Source: Dactylellina haptotyla
Taxonomy: Eukaryota > Ascomycota > Orbiliomycetes > Orbiliales > Orbiliaceae
Assembly (NCBI GenBank): GCA_031310005.1
Contig: CM062381.1
Span: forward strand, 1,426,001 to 1,490,000
Direction: 5' to 3'
Length of the DNA stretch: 64,000 bases
A program made the translations under genes and the position numbers. How positions within the stretch are numbered: the first letter of the stretch is position 1; each line of letters starts with the position of its first letter. This document shows, in pieces, positions 21,601 through 32,609 of the stretch. The notes under the pieces were generated by a model, which made no database searches, had not been told where the DNA came from, and worked only from the letters and a program-made list of their open reading frames with translations.

Positions 21601-24600
21601 TCTTCAGTTGGTTGCGGTCCACCTAATCCTTGGTTACAGTGAGACGGTACAGCATTGGCATTTGGGCGTGAAATAATAACGATGATGATTAATGATGATT
21701 GTTTACGCATCGCAAATATCAGCTCGAGCCAAGCTGGGGTACGCGTGCATCCGACAAAAATCTAACAGGCTTTCCTTGTCCACTCGCAGATCTGAGAGCC
21801 GCAAGATTACTAGCAAGAAACAAAAACACTTCACAATGCACAACCGAAATGTATTTCTTGGTAAAATGCCATGCTTCTTTTAAGGAGGTAAATAGACTTT
21901 TCCGCGCGAGGATTGCCCCCCGGAAAGCCAATCTCAGTATATTGGTTGGCGATTCTTCGCAATCTTACATCGTGCTGGGGGATATAATATCGTTATGGGT
22001 GCTATAGCGGCCCCGACGCTTAGACGGAAAGGCGTGTTGGACGTGTTGTGTTAATTTGGCTGGTGGCGTTGGACAAGCCCCGGGGCTGCCTGGGGGCGTA
22101 ATTAAACTGGTTTCGAGGGGACCAGTGGCGCCCCTGGGCTGAGGCATCCCTGGGCTGGTCCTTCTAGCTCCGGCCCGTTTCTATATTTGCGAGTATTAAG
22201 TGTTTAAACACTCTGCTATGACACTTGAGCATCGACAAAGTTAGGCTGGTTGCTACTTTGCCATCTATTGAATTTAATACCTGTACCAAGGCTAGCTGTG
22301 GAGATGGGTGAAGCTTAATTGTGCGAATGGCTCACAAGGCTGGAACGGCAAAAGAGGAACACTCGTGGTTTGGGCCGCTTCCGACGCTTTGGCATTTCAA
22401 CAAACCCAACGGCATTTTGATCCTCCCCAAATTGCCGCAAAGGTCGAACGCTAGCAAGAACGTCTTCCGTTTGTTTCCACTAACAGCTGTTACCTGAACA
22501 TCAAGTTCAGTTTTATAAGTTGCGACCTAATCATCTGGACATTTCGCTGCTCCCAGTGCAAGTGCTCATCCCTGACGAAGTAGCTGCAAGAGCCTCACGG
22601 GAACATGTTCCGTCTGTTGACGGGCGAATTGGATGCCACTAGACAATGCCAACGGCGAGCTAGAAGGGTTGCTTTGGGTTAGTGCTTCCACAACGGTTGA
22701 GTTGATAAGCGGCATACCCACCAAGGTCGTCTCACAAACGAGTGGTGACGAAGCAAATCCTCATGCCGTATATCAGAAAAAAGAAGGTCCAACAGAGGAC
22801 CAGTCCGAATATGGTCGAGTTCGATGCATGAATTTAGCTGTCACCGAAGTGCTATCGCCCTTGGCGTACAGAGTATATAACTTTGCTGTTAACTTCCACT
22901 GCTTCGGGAGATCGACAGATAATAGCCACGAATCCGGATTCCGTCGACGAATAGAAGAACACCCATGCGGTATCCATTATCTGACTCTGCCGCCATCATT
23001 AGCACAAGTTGACGAGCAGATGGTCTAGTTTGGAGTTTCTTTTCCGATTTTCGCTCGACTTCTCTCGCCCGAAATTTTGCAGGGGGGGAGAATGCACGCG
23101 TACTGCGAATTAACCCCTTCTCGACGAAGATTTTCCCCGAACTCGTAGACTCATGCATTTGATTCCCCTCGAGCAGGTATAACCGTATTCTAAGTTCTTG
23201 CTAAACTCTCAAAATGTGGGAAAAAAGCCCCATGAAGCCAACCGTGAAATCCGCATTGGCAGACACAACAAAGCTCCGTTTCATGACGGATAGGTAGCTT
23301 GGTTTCGCCATACCTGCCCAATCAAGCCACACAGAAACACACACACCCACCCGAAGGCTGGAGTCTTCCGTTTCCCCATTCTGATGGGATGCAAATGGGT
23401 TGATAATGTCAAAATGTAGCTATCGCTAAAGCACTCGCTCGCTTGTATGCAAGGGATTTTAGGGCAACAATAGAGAATAGGTTAAAAACAAAAAACCGTT
23501 ATGCAACCAATGGGTACTTTTTGTCACAATATTTTAGCTTCAGCCACTTCTCGAGCCGTCATTCTTACCCTTGAATTTGCCTCCTTTCAAACGAAAAATC
23601 ATAAACTCTAAGCCCAGAACACACGGGAAGGCAACCCCGCTCGAGTGGTCAGTCTTGTCCTGCACCTTGGTACCGACATGCTCCGAGGATCGCAACCGCG
23701 GTTGCACTTGTCCAGCTCAAAAAATGAACACCCGGCCACCCCAAAAATCGAATTTGGTAAGGACAAGATTATCGTGCAGGCTGATAAATGAGATTGACTT
23801 TGCCTCCCCTGCAAGTTTTCTGGCAGGCGGTTTCACGGTGGGTCTGCATCGCTCAGAACTTCATGCGATTTGCGCTCCGAGTTCGAACGCTATCAAAATG
23901 TAAGCGGCAAGATATTCCTATCGTATCGCGATACCGTACCTCCAGGCCGATCCTAAACGGCAACACCGAGCCCTTGTTCGTTGCCATTGAAAATCACCTA
24001 AAATACGTGCAATATACCGTGTACGCCTGCGCGTTTAGGCTATCTCCCAAGACTACCTCGTTTATCAACTTGCAAATGAAGGGTATTCTATTACTATATG
24101 AGGCTGCATGCGCCCAGTGTTTTGATGTTATCGATATACTCCCTTATTTTGTCGAAGACTTGACTCGTACGGCCAGTTGAGGCGGGTTTGATTAACAATT
24201 TAGAGAATTTGAATGTGGGGAACGTACATTGACAGCCACCATGTCTTTGGAAGCCATAAGCCATAAGACAGCGGATGTAATTGCTTGTCTTACATTGAGG
24301 TTACTTCGTAGAGACTGTCACAGAAAAGGGTCCAGCCACTGGGCTAGGAATGTCCAATCCTCAGTGAATAATATCTCGACGTGTTATTAAAACGGTATTG
24401 CATGCACGTGAACGCACGTATTTACATGCCGCCCGTCGGTTGCCAGCATTTCTGCAAGGTATGTCTACCGTGCTTCCGTTCATGTGCAAAATCCTAAAAT
24501 AAACTTCAGGGTCAGGGAGAGCTAGATGGTATTTTCTGGCAGATCGCGCACAAGGACCCATCTACTACAATTGCGATCTTTGTGACACCTATACTTCTGA

Positions 24601-27225
24601 ATTCAGGATTCATATTATCATGGGGGTCCCTAGTCTCCGGCAACCATCGATGGAGACCCCCATAAATTCTCGAATAATCTGATTACTGAAACTGGGCTGC
24701 TGTAGACACAGGGTATCAGACCCGTGTAATGGCGGATTCGCGAGTGCCGAACAATTTATTTAAGCACGACCCCCCGGTCTCTAACTATTGTGGAACCATG
24801 TTCCCTACGCAAATTTCCATATTGGAGATTTCTAATTCGTCTACTGGATTACATCCTCGTTTCAAAGGGTACAATTGTGGTATTTTCGTATGCACATTTG
24901 TGTTGTCAGGCTTCCGTTCAGAAGCGTTCAATGCCAACGGCCAACGAACGGTCTGTACAACCTACCGCCACCTGTTTCTTCGGCTCCATCTCTCCTCGAT
25001 TGCGTGTGGATTAGGCGAACAAAAGGACTAAAAATATGCAGCTTATGTCATATACAGCGGTGTGTTTTCATAGGCCATCGGCATGTGAGAAAACACTTTC
25101 TCTTTTTTTTGTTTTGTTTTCTTTATTTTTTTCGTTAACACCGTGCCTAAATGGAGATGAGGGGATTATTGGGTACTGTACTTGCGGTACTTGCAGTTTG
25201 CAAGCGAAACACCGACCGGCGACTGCGACTCATTGCATAATCCACGGTAGGTGCCCAAAACAGTCATGCATATGCACCGACCGACAAGGTTACGACCCTG
25301 TTGTTGGGAAATAGTACCCAAGAACGGTAACCGACACCCAGTGCACACTGCGTCCGCGGGACTACCTGAAAAAAATAAAAAAAAATAATTCTGAATTTCA
25401 CGGACCATGGGGACGTAGATGTATCCCAAGGGCGTCGTTGAGCCAGAGCACCGGCGGAACCGTGGTACAGGGATGATCAATAATCAATATTAACGTTTCT
25501 CAATCATATTGATTTTTGTGATTTCTTAAGTTGACTCTCCTAGATGCTGTTTAAGCGGTTCAGATGTGGCATCATGTGAGAACTGAGCGGATGTAGTTAC
25601 CCGAAAACAAGTAAAAACCGCTTGAATATCACAGAAAATTATATTGCCTGAATCCACTCATTGTCTGAGCGAGACTATATATGTATGAGGCTTAATTTCT
25701 AAGTTTCCTGGCTTAATTTGGAGTTATAAAGGCTTCATTAAGGATGAAATTATACATTATACCATATAGTCGGGGTGCGGCGGCTAGCATTCGATATACG
25801 CACATGCGTAGCCGCTGTATATCAGATAGTACACACACATACACACACATGAATATGTATATTATTGGCTTATCGATATTAGCCCCATAGGATGGTATTT
25901 AATGGTGAGATATAGGTCATCTTCAGTACATATGTACATACTCAATAACTATCGATATCATATCATGATCACGCAAAATATATGAGCATAGGTGGCATAC
26001 GATGCGCGACAATGTATTATGATATATGAACAAATTATTAATATGCCGCGCTCCCGTCTGCATACAATAGGGGTTATCTGGCACAGCGGGTTCATACAGC
26101 GCTTATGTTATTACAGAAATATGTATCTGGCAGGATGCAATGAAACGAGTCATGTCAGGTAGAATTGTTTTATATTATGTTAAGTTCACCATATACATAT
26201 GCATCTCCCGAAAAACGTGTCATTATGCAAAAGGTCAACGGCAGTCGGACCGAAGTCCGGATGCGATCTTTCCGTATGTCTTTAGATCTGGACCTGCGAT
26301 ATGTAAGCCTATTATCTATATTCTCGCGTAAATAATTTACACCCAGAAGTTCGCTGCGAAGCAAGGTTTGAATGTAGACAAAGCAGACAGTACTATCAAT
26401 ACTGTCGAATTTCTGGTTTCGGGACAACATGCTGCTATTAATTCGAAAGTATAGATACTAGATGTTTAATACATTTCCCTCGTAATCAAAAATATCCAAT
26501 ATGCATCATAAGAGTATAAATGATGTTCTTGAACTGAGTTATAGGATCTTTTTATTTATTTTATTTTTTTACATTTTTTTAAACCCCGAATACTTCGAAT
26601 ATCATAAGCCGGCTTTCCCGGATCGAATATTCGTGTCAACCGAATAGACTACCGGTATAGTAATTTGTTTTTGGTATCCGGATATTCAGGACAAGGGTCT
26701 CAACATATCCAATCCGGGGCATAGACTAGTACCCTGGTTATTCCCTATCGTGATTCAGGAAGACATTGGTTGCGTATCCAGCCGCTGGTAAGTATACGTG
26801 CTCGAAGATGTTATTGAATAGTCCACGATTTTAATATTGAATTACAGTTAGAACGAGTACCTGGCCGCCGTGGCAATGCTCTACGGGATATCGACAAGAT
26901 ACGAATTGCTGATATTTGAGCTGCGAAGCTGGACTTAAAGGTAAACTCTTCTTTAACGAAGTGAGATTTATACTCGACACTACGTATACGAATCTATGGG
27001 ATTTAATTGTGACAAATTCATTGATTTTCATTAATTTCCTAACGAAGGTTCTAACAAAAGATAACCTCTATTCTCATAATACGCCCTTAGAGTATACAAG
27101 ACACCCGAATGTAATGTGTTTTTCATAAAAAAAAAAAAGACAAGTCCAAAAAAATGCTATGCTATGCTAGCTCCTTCCCAACGACCCCCGGTTCAAATCT
27201 CAAAAAAGAATGCTAAAACGTGCAA
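18617..27225. other. 8.6-kb gene-poor region downstream of the Myb gene
   Basis: The first 500-600 nt, T-rich, are probably the Myb 3' UTR. A run of 17 T lies at 19238-19254. No frame in the region has a recognisable domain. ATG-started frames at 22633-23028 (131 aa) and 23788-24180 (130 aa) look random. A hairpin-forming inverted repeat sits at 24620-24663. From about 25.5 to 27.1 kb the DNA becomes distinctly AT-rich with short CA and TA repeats (around 25830-25850). I see no terminal repeats or transposase words. Confidence 0.45.
24620..24663. repeat. Short inverted repeat (hairpin)
   Basis: ATGGGGGTC at 24620-24628 pairs with GACCCCCAT read on the opposite strand from 24655-24663, giving nine perfect pairs. 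With one mismatch it extends a few pairs inward, around a loop of about 20 nt. No gene lies beside it. Confidence 0.5.
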
Positions 27226-27933
27226 TTAAGCCTTAGCAGGAGGGTTCAACTCTTCAAAGGTCTCCTTGACAGCTGGGACCTCCTCCATTCTCGCCAACCA
27301 CTCCTTCATAGCAGGGAACTCGTCAAGGTCGAGACCAATGGCAGGGCTGGATCTCGACCATGGGATCCAGGCGACATCAGCAATGGTCAATCTGTCAGAG
27401 ACGATCCAGCCGGATCCCTTGGCCTTCTGGCGTTCGAGCTGGGTGTTCAAGACGCCGTAGATACGCTTGACTTCCTCTTTGAACCTGGTGATGACGTGGT
27501 CTGGGGCGCGCTCGCCGTACTTGGCATAGTGCAGTCTGTCGAAGGAGAACCAGAAGGCCTGACCTTGCATTGGGGCCTGGCCGGAGATCTGGAATGCGAT
27601 CCATTCGTTGATCAGAGTGCGCTCTTCGAGGTTCTTGCCGGAGAACTTGTGGTCTGTGTCGTAGACTTCGGAGAGGTATTGCAGGATGGCAGCGGACTCC
27701 CAGACGTTGATGTCGTTCTGGTTGGGGTCTGTGATGGCGGGGATGCGGCCGTTGGGGTTGATGGCGGTGAAGTTGGGGTGTTTGATGCCGTCCTCAACAG
27801 CTGGGTCGCCGGTTATGGTCTTCTCAATGTGCTCGTAGGGAAGGCCGAGGAGCTTGAGGAGCAGGATGACCTTTGGCGGGTTTGGGGTGGGGCCGAAATG
27901 GCCGTACATCTTGATAGGCTTGATGGAGGACAT
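27226..27933 (-). CDS. Glutathione S-transferase, Ure2p-like / fungal GST (235 aa)
   Basis: Soluble cytosolic enzyme predicted to conjugate or reduce substrates with glutathione. It has no intron; ATG is at 27931-27933. Residues 1-90 are the thioredoxin-fold domain, with a Ure2p-type start (KMYGHFGPTPNPPKVILLLK). The cis-proline loop is GRIPAITDP, and WESAAILQYL carries the Glu-Ser pair that holds the gamma-glutamyl end of glutathione. Residues about 100-230 are the all-helical domain with LTIADVAWIPW, the usual N-capping Asp motif. Length is normal. A full-length open frame on the other strand (27220-27954) is a codon-use shadow. A TATA-like box lies about 185 nt upstream. Confidence 0.93.
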   Translation of the reverse strand: MSSIKPIKMYGHFGPTPNPPKVILLLKLLGLPYEHIEKTITGDPAVEDGIKHPNFTAINPNGRIPAITDPNQNDINVWESAAILQYLSEVYDTDHKFSGKNLEERTLINEWIAFQISGQAPMQGQAFWFSFDRLHYAKYGERAPDHVITRFKEEVKRIYGVLNTQLERQKAKGSGWIVSDRLTIADVAWIPWSRSSPAIGLDLDEFPAMKEWLARMEEVPAVKETFEELNPPAKA

Positions 27934-30211
27934 TTTGGAAGATTGGTATTTTAAAAATGCAATTGAGAAGTATAGAAGCTTTTGGGGAGGGGTCTTGATA
28001 GAGGGCTGTTTCTATCTACTGGAGAGTTGGAATTGAGGTTGGGATTGGAATGCTGGTTGATTGATGTGAATTGGAAACGAAAAGAAAGATTATCATGGCC
28101 GGAATTCGAGCTAGATTTATAGCCTTCGGAAACTCTGCAAACGAACAGCGATAAACGTTGTCGTGTAAAGCGGAAAAGCGTGATACCGTTGTGCGCAGCT
28201 GATTAAGCGGTCTTAACAATCAAAGGTTATTCGGCCGATTCAAGCGCGATTGGAGTATACTACTCCGCTGCTAATGCGGTCGACACAAGCTTTACGAAGT
28301 TAGTTCGGGTCCGATGACCAATCATACGAGCGAGCTCGACAGTGCTAGTTTCGGATCTGTCTACCCAGCGTAAGGGATTGTTGCGAATTACCCATTATCG
28401 CAGAGCGGCTTACCGCATGCGAAACAGACATCTCGTCAGTTCCGCGACCTTGCATTGGCCGTGGGATTTGGGTAAAATCGCTCGGACTCGACGCACATAT
28501 GCTCCCTCCCACAAGCCCTGCCTGACCCCGCTGGAGTGTGAAGCCATGAAAGGGCTCGGATGACCAACCGGCCCCGTATACCGAAGCCCTTCCCACCTCC
28601 ATTGGGACTCGGCCGGGTCCCAACTGGCCACGGTTACAGCCCAGCAAGCAATTATCAAAAGCGGCTCCCCAATTGGGGTGCCTGTTGTAGCAGATTTAGT
28701 CGTGTGTTGCCGCTGTTGTCGGCCGAAGACGAGCAAACATTATTAAGCACCGGCGATGTCACATGACGGCATCTCGACTCGCCCGTCGCTGGGCCCTCAC
28801 ACGTGCGGAAAGGGGGCTTGGAGGCCAATTCCACGCTCGAGCTTGTCGGAATGTGGAGCTTTCACGACGCTCTTCTCGGCCTCGGAAGCTAGACTAATGG
28901 CCCGGTCCTCCTGAGGTTTCGCAAGTCGGATCCTTGGAGACTCCGGCATCTTGTATCGCACCAGCCGTCTCGACTAATCCATATGCAAAGGCAAGGTGAA
29001 CAGAATTGAACGCTGGGAAATCCACAATTATGTGTGTGTGATAGATTTGCAATCTGTGACGTGAGAAGGCTAACCCAGTTACGTATGATCGGATTTTGGA
29101 TAGTTCAATTGATTATCCGATGACTTGTTATTGCTTGGTTGGCATTTGGTTTTGTGTCTGGTTAATCGGCCGAAAAGATCCGACGATATACATTCTGGAC
29201 GATTATGAATTGTATGAGTAAGATGTACCGTGATAACGAATAACTGAGTAAGTACCGAGCAAAATTATAAAGAAAAACGCCAGAAAGAGTGAGAATAGTG
29301 GGAAATAAATACCTAGCTCGAGGGCTTTTTGGAAGAAATATAGTAGGAAATAAATATCATAGATTTGTGAGATAAGATAGCGACCGTGGGTGCCCGGGTG
29401 TCGAACGACAGATATATAAATAATAATTATTTAGATCCAGATTTTCTGTGCCCAATATTGACCCAAGGGCCTGAAAATTGCACCATCACTCAAGTTTATA
29501 TCGAGGCGAACGCTTCAAGTGCGCAGAGGTTACACCACCGCCGGTCATGCCGCCGGCCGCATGTCTGTCCGACGTAGTGTAAATCGGCCCGAGTTAAAGG
29601 TGCCGCGACAGACCATGCATCAAAACTATACCATTTTTCGTCAAATGAAAAATATCGACTCACACTCAAAGTTTGCCGTCTACAGCCCTGCTAGAAGCAT
29701 ACCGCTTTCGCTCCTTTTGAATGGCTAAGCATAACCTTTTTTAACAGGCCCTGCAGGAGGTTGCAGGCCTGTCTCACAAGTGCACAAGGGCTCCCAAAGA
29801 CCTGCAACAAGGCCAAAATGTGTTGGAGTTGGTCGGTGCCCGCTTAGCTTGTCCCCAATCAACTGCATGTCCGTACGGACGCGCTGGGACTCGCAAGCTG
29901 CATTGCAAGCTGCATGTTAGCTATCTCTCCCATCTTCACCAAAGAGCCAAAAAATATCTGCTTCTGAACCCGAGTGATAACTACGATATCTGTTACTACT
30001 ATCTCCCCTGCTTGCAATCCGGCCAGACCGCTATTTCCTTCTTATCCTCTGTCTCTCACGCGACAGATCATAACTATCCTCTAGAGCTCTGGCTATCCGT
30101 TCACCCCTGTCCGCCCCCGCATACCTATCAATCGCCTATAGAGCTATCTCACCTCCTGATACCCCCCCTGACCGCCCCGCTCACGTTAGCGATAAACCAA
30201 ACACATAAAAA
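27934..30211. other. Intergenic between GST and the SH3BGR-like gene
   Basis: Divergent promoters: GST to the left, the SH3BGR-like gene to the right. All frames are short and unrecognised. The 300 nt before 30212 are CT-rich and free of ATG, as expected of a leader. Confidence 0.4.
28116..28122 (-). promoter_or_regulatory. TATA-like box of the GST gene
   Basis: The minus strand reads TATAAAT about 185 nt before the GST start codon. A T-rich leader lies between. It is a plausible TATA element, but not proven. Confidence 0.35.
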
Positions 30212-31706
30212 ATGTTTCCTACCGGTGCAACAATCGGGGAGTGGGATTCGCAGGACCGAGACACCATATACCTGTTCACCTCGTTCTCCGCCGGATCGTC
30301 CACGATCGATACGGGTCTGCGGGTGCTGAACCGCATACTGACAGTGCACAAGGTGATCGTTGTCGTGATTGATATGCCGAATGACGATAAGGCGAAAAAA
30401 TTCTGGAATCGGAGAAAGACAGCCCAGCAAAAGCTGCCGGCGCTGGTGAAGGATGCTCAGGTCCTCGGGGTGAGATATTCCTTCTCCTTCTCTCTGGCTC
30501 TTTATATTTTTTTTTTTTACAGGAAGTGCGGTTTTGAAGGAGACTAATTGTTTATTTATTTATCATTTATAGGATTTCACTGAGGTTGAAGAATGGAATG
30601 AATACGGAGAGGTGAAGCTTATGCTCGGACTGGAGGGTACGACGTCCATCCTGTCTCAGACAGCTACTACTACTACCGTCGAGAAGAAACTGGATGACAA
30701 GCCTGCACCGCCGCCGGCCGCCTCTGCACTGGCTGCGGAAGCTGCTGCTGCGGCTAAGAAGAAGCTAGAAGAGAAGAAGGTAGAGAAGAAAGAAGAGCCG
30801 AAGCCGACGCCACCGCCAGGCGTCTCGGCTATTGCTGCGGAGGCTGCTGCAGCGGCGAACAAGAAGAAGGAGGAAAAGAAGGAGGTGAAGCCGGAGGAAC
30901 CAAAGGTGGAGACCAAAGAGGCAAAAGTGGAAACAAAAGAAGAAAAGGTTGAGAAGGACGTGAAAGAAGAAACAAAAGAAGAGAAGGCAGAGGTTAAAGA
31001 CGCTAAGGAGGAGAAAGCAGAAGCCGGAGCAGCTGCGGATAAGAAGGAAGAAAAGAAGGAACAAAAATTGGAGATCAAGGGCAAGAAGCCTGAAGAGGAT
31101 GAAGACGAAGAGGAAGACGATGATGACGATGACGATGACGATGACGAAGATGAAGAAGATGACGATGAAGATGACGAAGATGAAGAGGACGAGGAGGACG
31201 AAGAAGATGAGGAGGATGATGAGGATGATGAGGATGATGAGGATGAAGAAGATGAAGATGAAGAGGAGGAGAAGGAGGAGAAGGGAAAGACGGCTGAGAA
31301 GAAAGAAGAGAAGGCCATAGAAACTCCTGCAGAATCCAAGAAAGAGACGACAGAGGAAACTAAAGAAGCTACCAAAGAAGATACTAAGGAAGTGGTCAAG
31401 GAAGACATCAAGGAAGAAGTCAAGAAAGAGGTTAAGAAAGAGGTCAAGGAAGAAGACAACGAAGAAGACAACGAAGAAGATGACGAGGACGAAGAGGATG
31501 AAGAGGATGAAGAGGACGAGGAGGACGAGGAGGACGAGGAAGAGGACGAGGAAGAGGAGGAAGAAGAGGAAGCCAAAGAGGACACCAAGAAAGAGACAAA
31601 GGAGGTCAAGGTTGATACCAAAGAAAACGATAAGGCTGCAAAAGCCGACACTAAGGCGGAAACAAAACCGGACCCGAAGGAAGGCACAAAGGAGGAAACA
31701 AGCTAG
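30212..31706 (+). CDS. SH3BGR-like thioredoxin-fold protein with long Glu/Asp/Lys-rich tail (463 aa)
   Basis: Exon 1 is 30212-30469, the intron 30470-30572 (GTGAGA...TAG, phase 0), exon 2 30573-31706. Residues 1-120 resemble the SH3BGR/glutaredoxin-related fold: TIYLFTSFSAGSSTIDTGLR, a W-N-R segment, LPALV, then GDFTEVEEWNEYGEVKLMLG. The family's GD-xx-E-xx-E-NE pattern near the end is clear. No CxxC redox motif is visible, so it is more likely a binding than a redox protein. After an Ala/Pro-rich double repeat (PPPAASALAAEAAAAAKKK and PPPGVSAIAAEAAAAANKKK), the last 260 residues are almost only E, D, K and T, with two long acidic runs. Animal SH3BGR also has a glutamate-rich tail, though much shorter. 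The role is unknown. Confidence 0.8.
31096..31580 (+). repeat. GAN-type acidic codon repeats inside the SH3BGR-like gene
   Basis: Two blocks, about 31096-31280 and 31450-31580, are built of GAT, GAC, GAA and GAG codons in short imperfect tandem units such as GATGAGGAT. They encode Asp/Glu runs. The blocks should vary in length between strains. On the other strand they give long false poly-Ser frames. Confidence 0.85.
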
Positions 31707-32609
31707 TGTGGAACAAAACTTGGACCCACCTCTATTAGGGAGGGAACGCCCATGCAATTACTCAGGTGCATGACTTCATGGAAACTTGAATACTGTATTG
31801 AGTGTGTGTATTGGGGAGACCTACGAGCACCCCATCGACCTGATACTGTTGATGTGGTTTTTTCTTGCTATTTCTTTGACTATGTTATGATACACCCTTC
31901 TGTTGATGTCTATAGATGCTCTGCCATCTCGTGCATTTATTAATTATTAGATTATTATAATCAAGCACCATCCCTTCGGATATCCCTCGCACACAGATAT
32001 ATCGACATATGCGCCCGTAGCGATGTGTTGCCGGGTGCTGGTGGTTATATTGAATGTATTTCGAATATTTCAGGCGTGCTAACAATGAGACTATCGATGG
32101 ATTATGTCCAACCTCAACTGGCGTGCGTCTCATGGGACTACCGGCCCAATACTCTCGAATACTTGGAGTACTTGGTCATTGTGCGATCGAATGCATTTGG
32201 GGCTGTTCCCCACAGCGCAGGTCGCTATCGATAAGGCACACCCCGGCCGCTCAGTTCAGGCTCAAACCAATCAGACAAACCAGACGAGCTCGCAATGAAA
32301 GAAAAAAAAAAAGAAGCGAAGAAAAGAGTTTGGCTCCGAAACAGCGTCGAGGAGGACCCGCATAAATTCAACTACGAAAATTTTTTCCTCGCACGACTTT
32401 TTCCTTCTCTTCTTCTTTTTTCTTCTCTGTCTTCGATATCCTCGTCGATTTCCACAACTATCCTCGCCTTCAAGTCCTCAAATTCGTTACGAGTCGATTC
32501 GCAGGATACGTTGTTTAAACTTCCATCTTTAACTCTTCTTCATTTTTAATACCCTTTTCTTCTTCTTTTCTCTTCTTTCTGTCGATTTTTTCATTTTTCA
32601 ACCATCGCA
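31707..32609. other. Intergenic, IMP dehydrogenase leader
   Basis: It holds the 3' end of the acidic-tail gene and the promoter of the IMP dehydrogenase gene. From about 32298 to the start codon the strand is CT-rich and has no ATG, typical of a strongly expressed fungal gene's leader. Confidence 0.45.

Noticed and set aside
22633-24180. ATG frames of 131 aa (22633-23028) and 130 aa (23788-24180)
   Set aside because: Composition is random and there is no domain, repeat or splice support.
27220-27954. 244-aa open frame antisense to the GST gene
   Set aside because: It mirrors the GST coding frame end to end; GST has clear homology motifs and the antisense product has none.
30656-31757. Long poly-Ser and poly-Leu/Phe frames on the minus strand
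   Set aside because: They are reverse reads of the GAN codon repeats in the acidic-tail gene.
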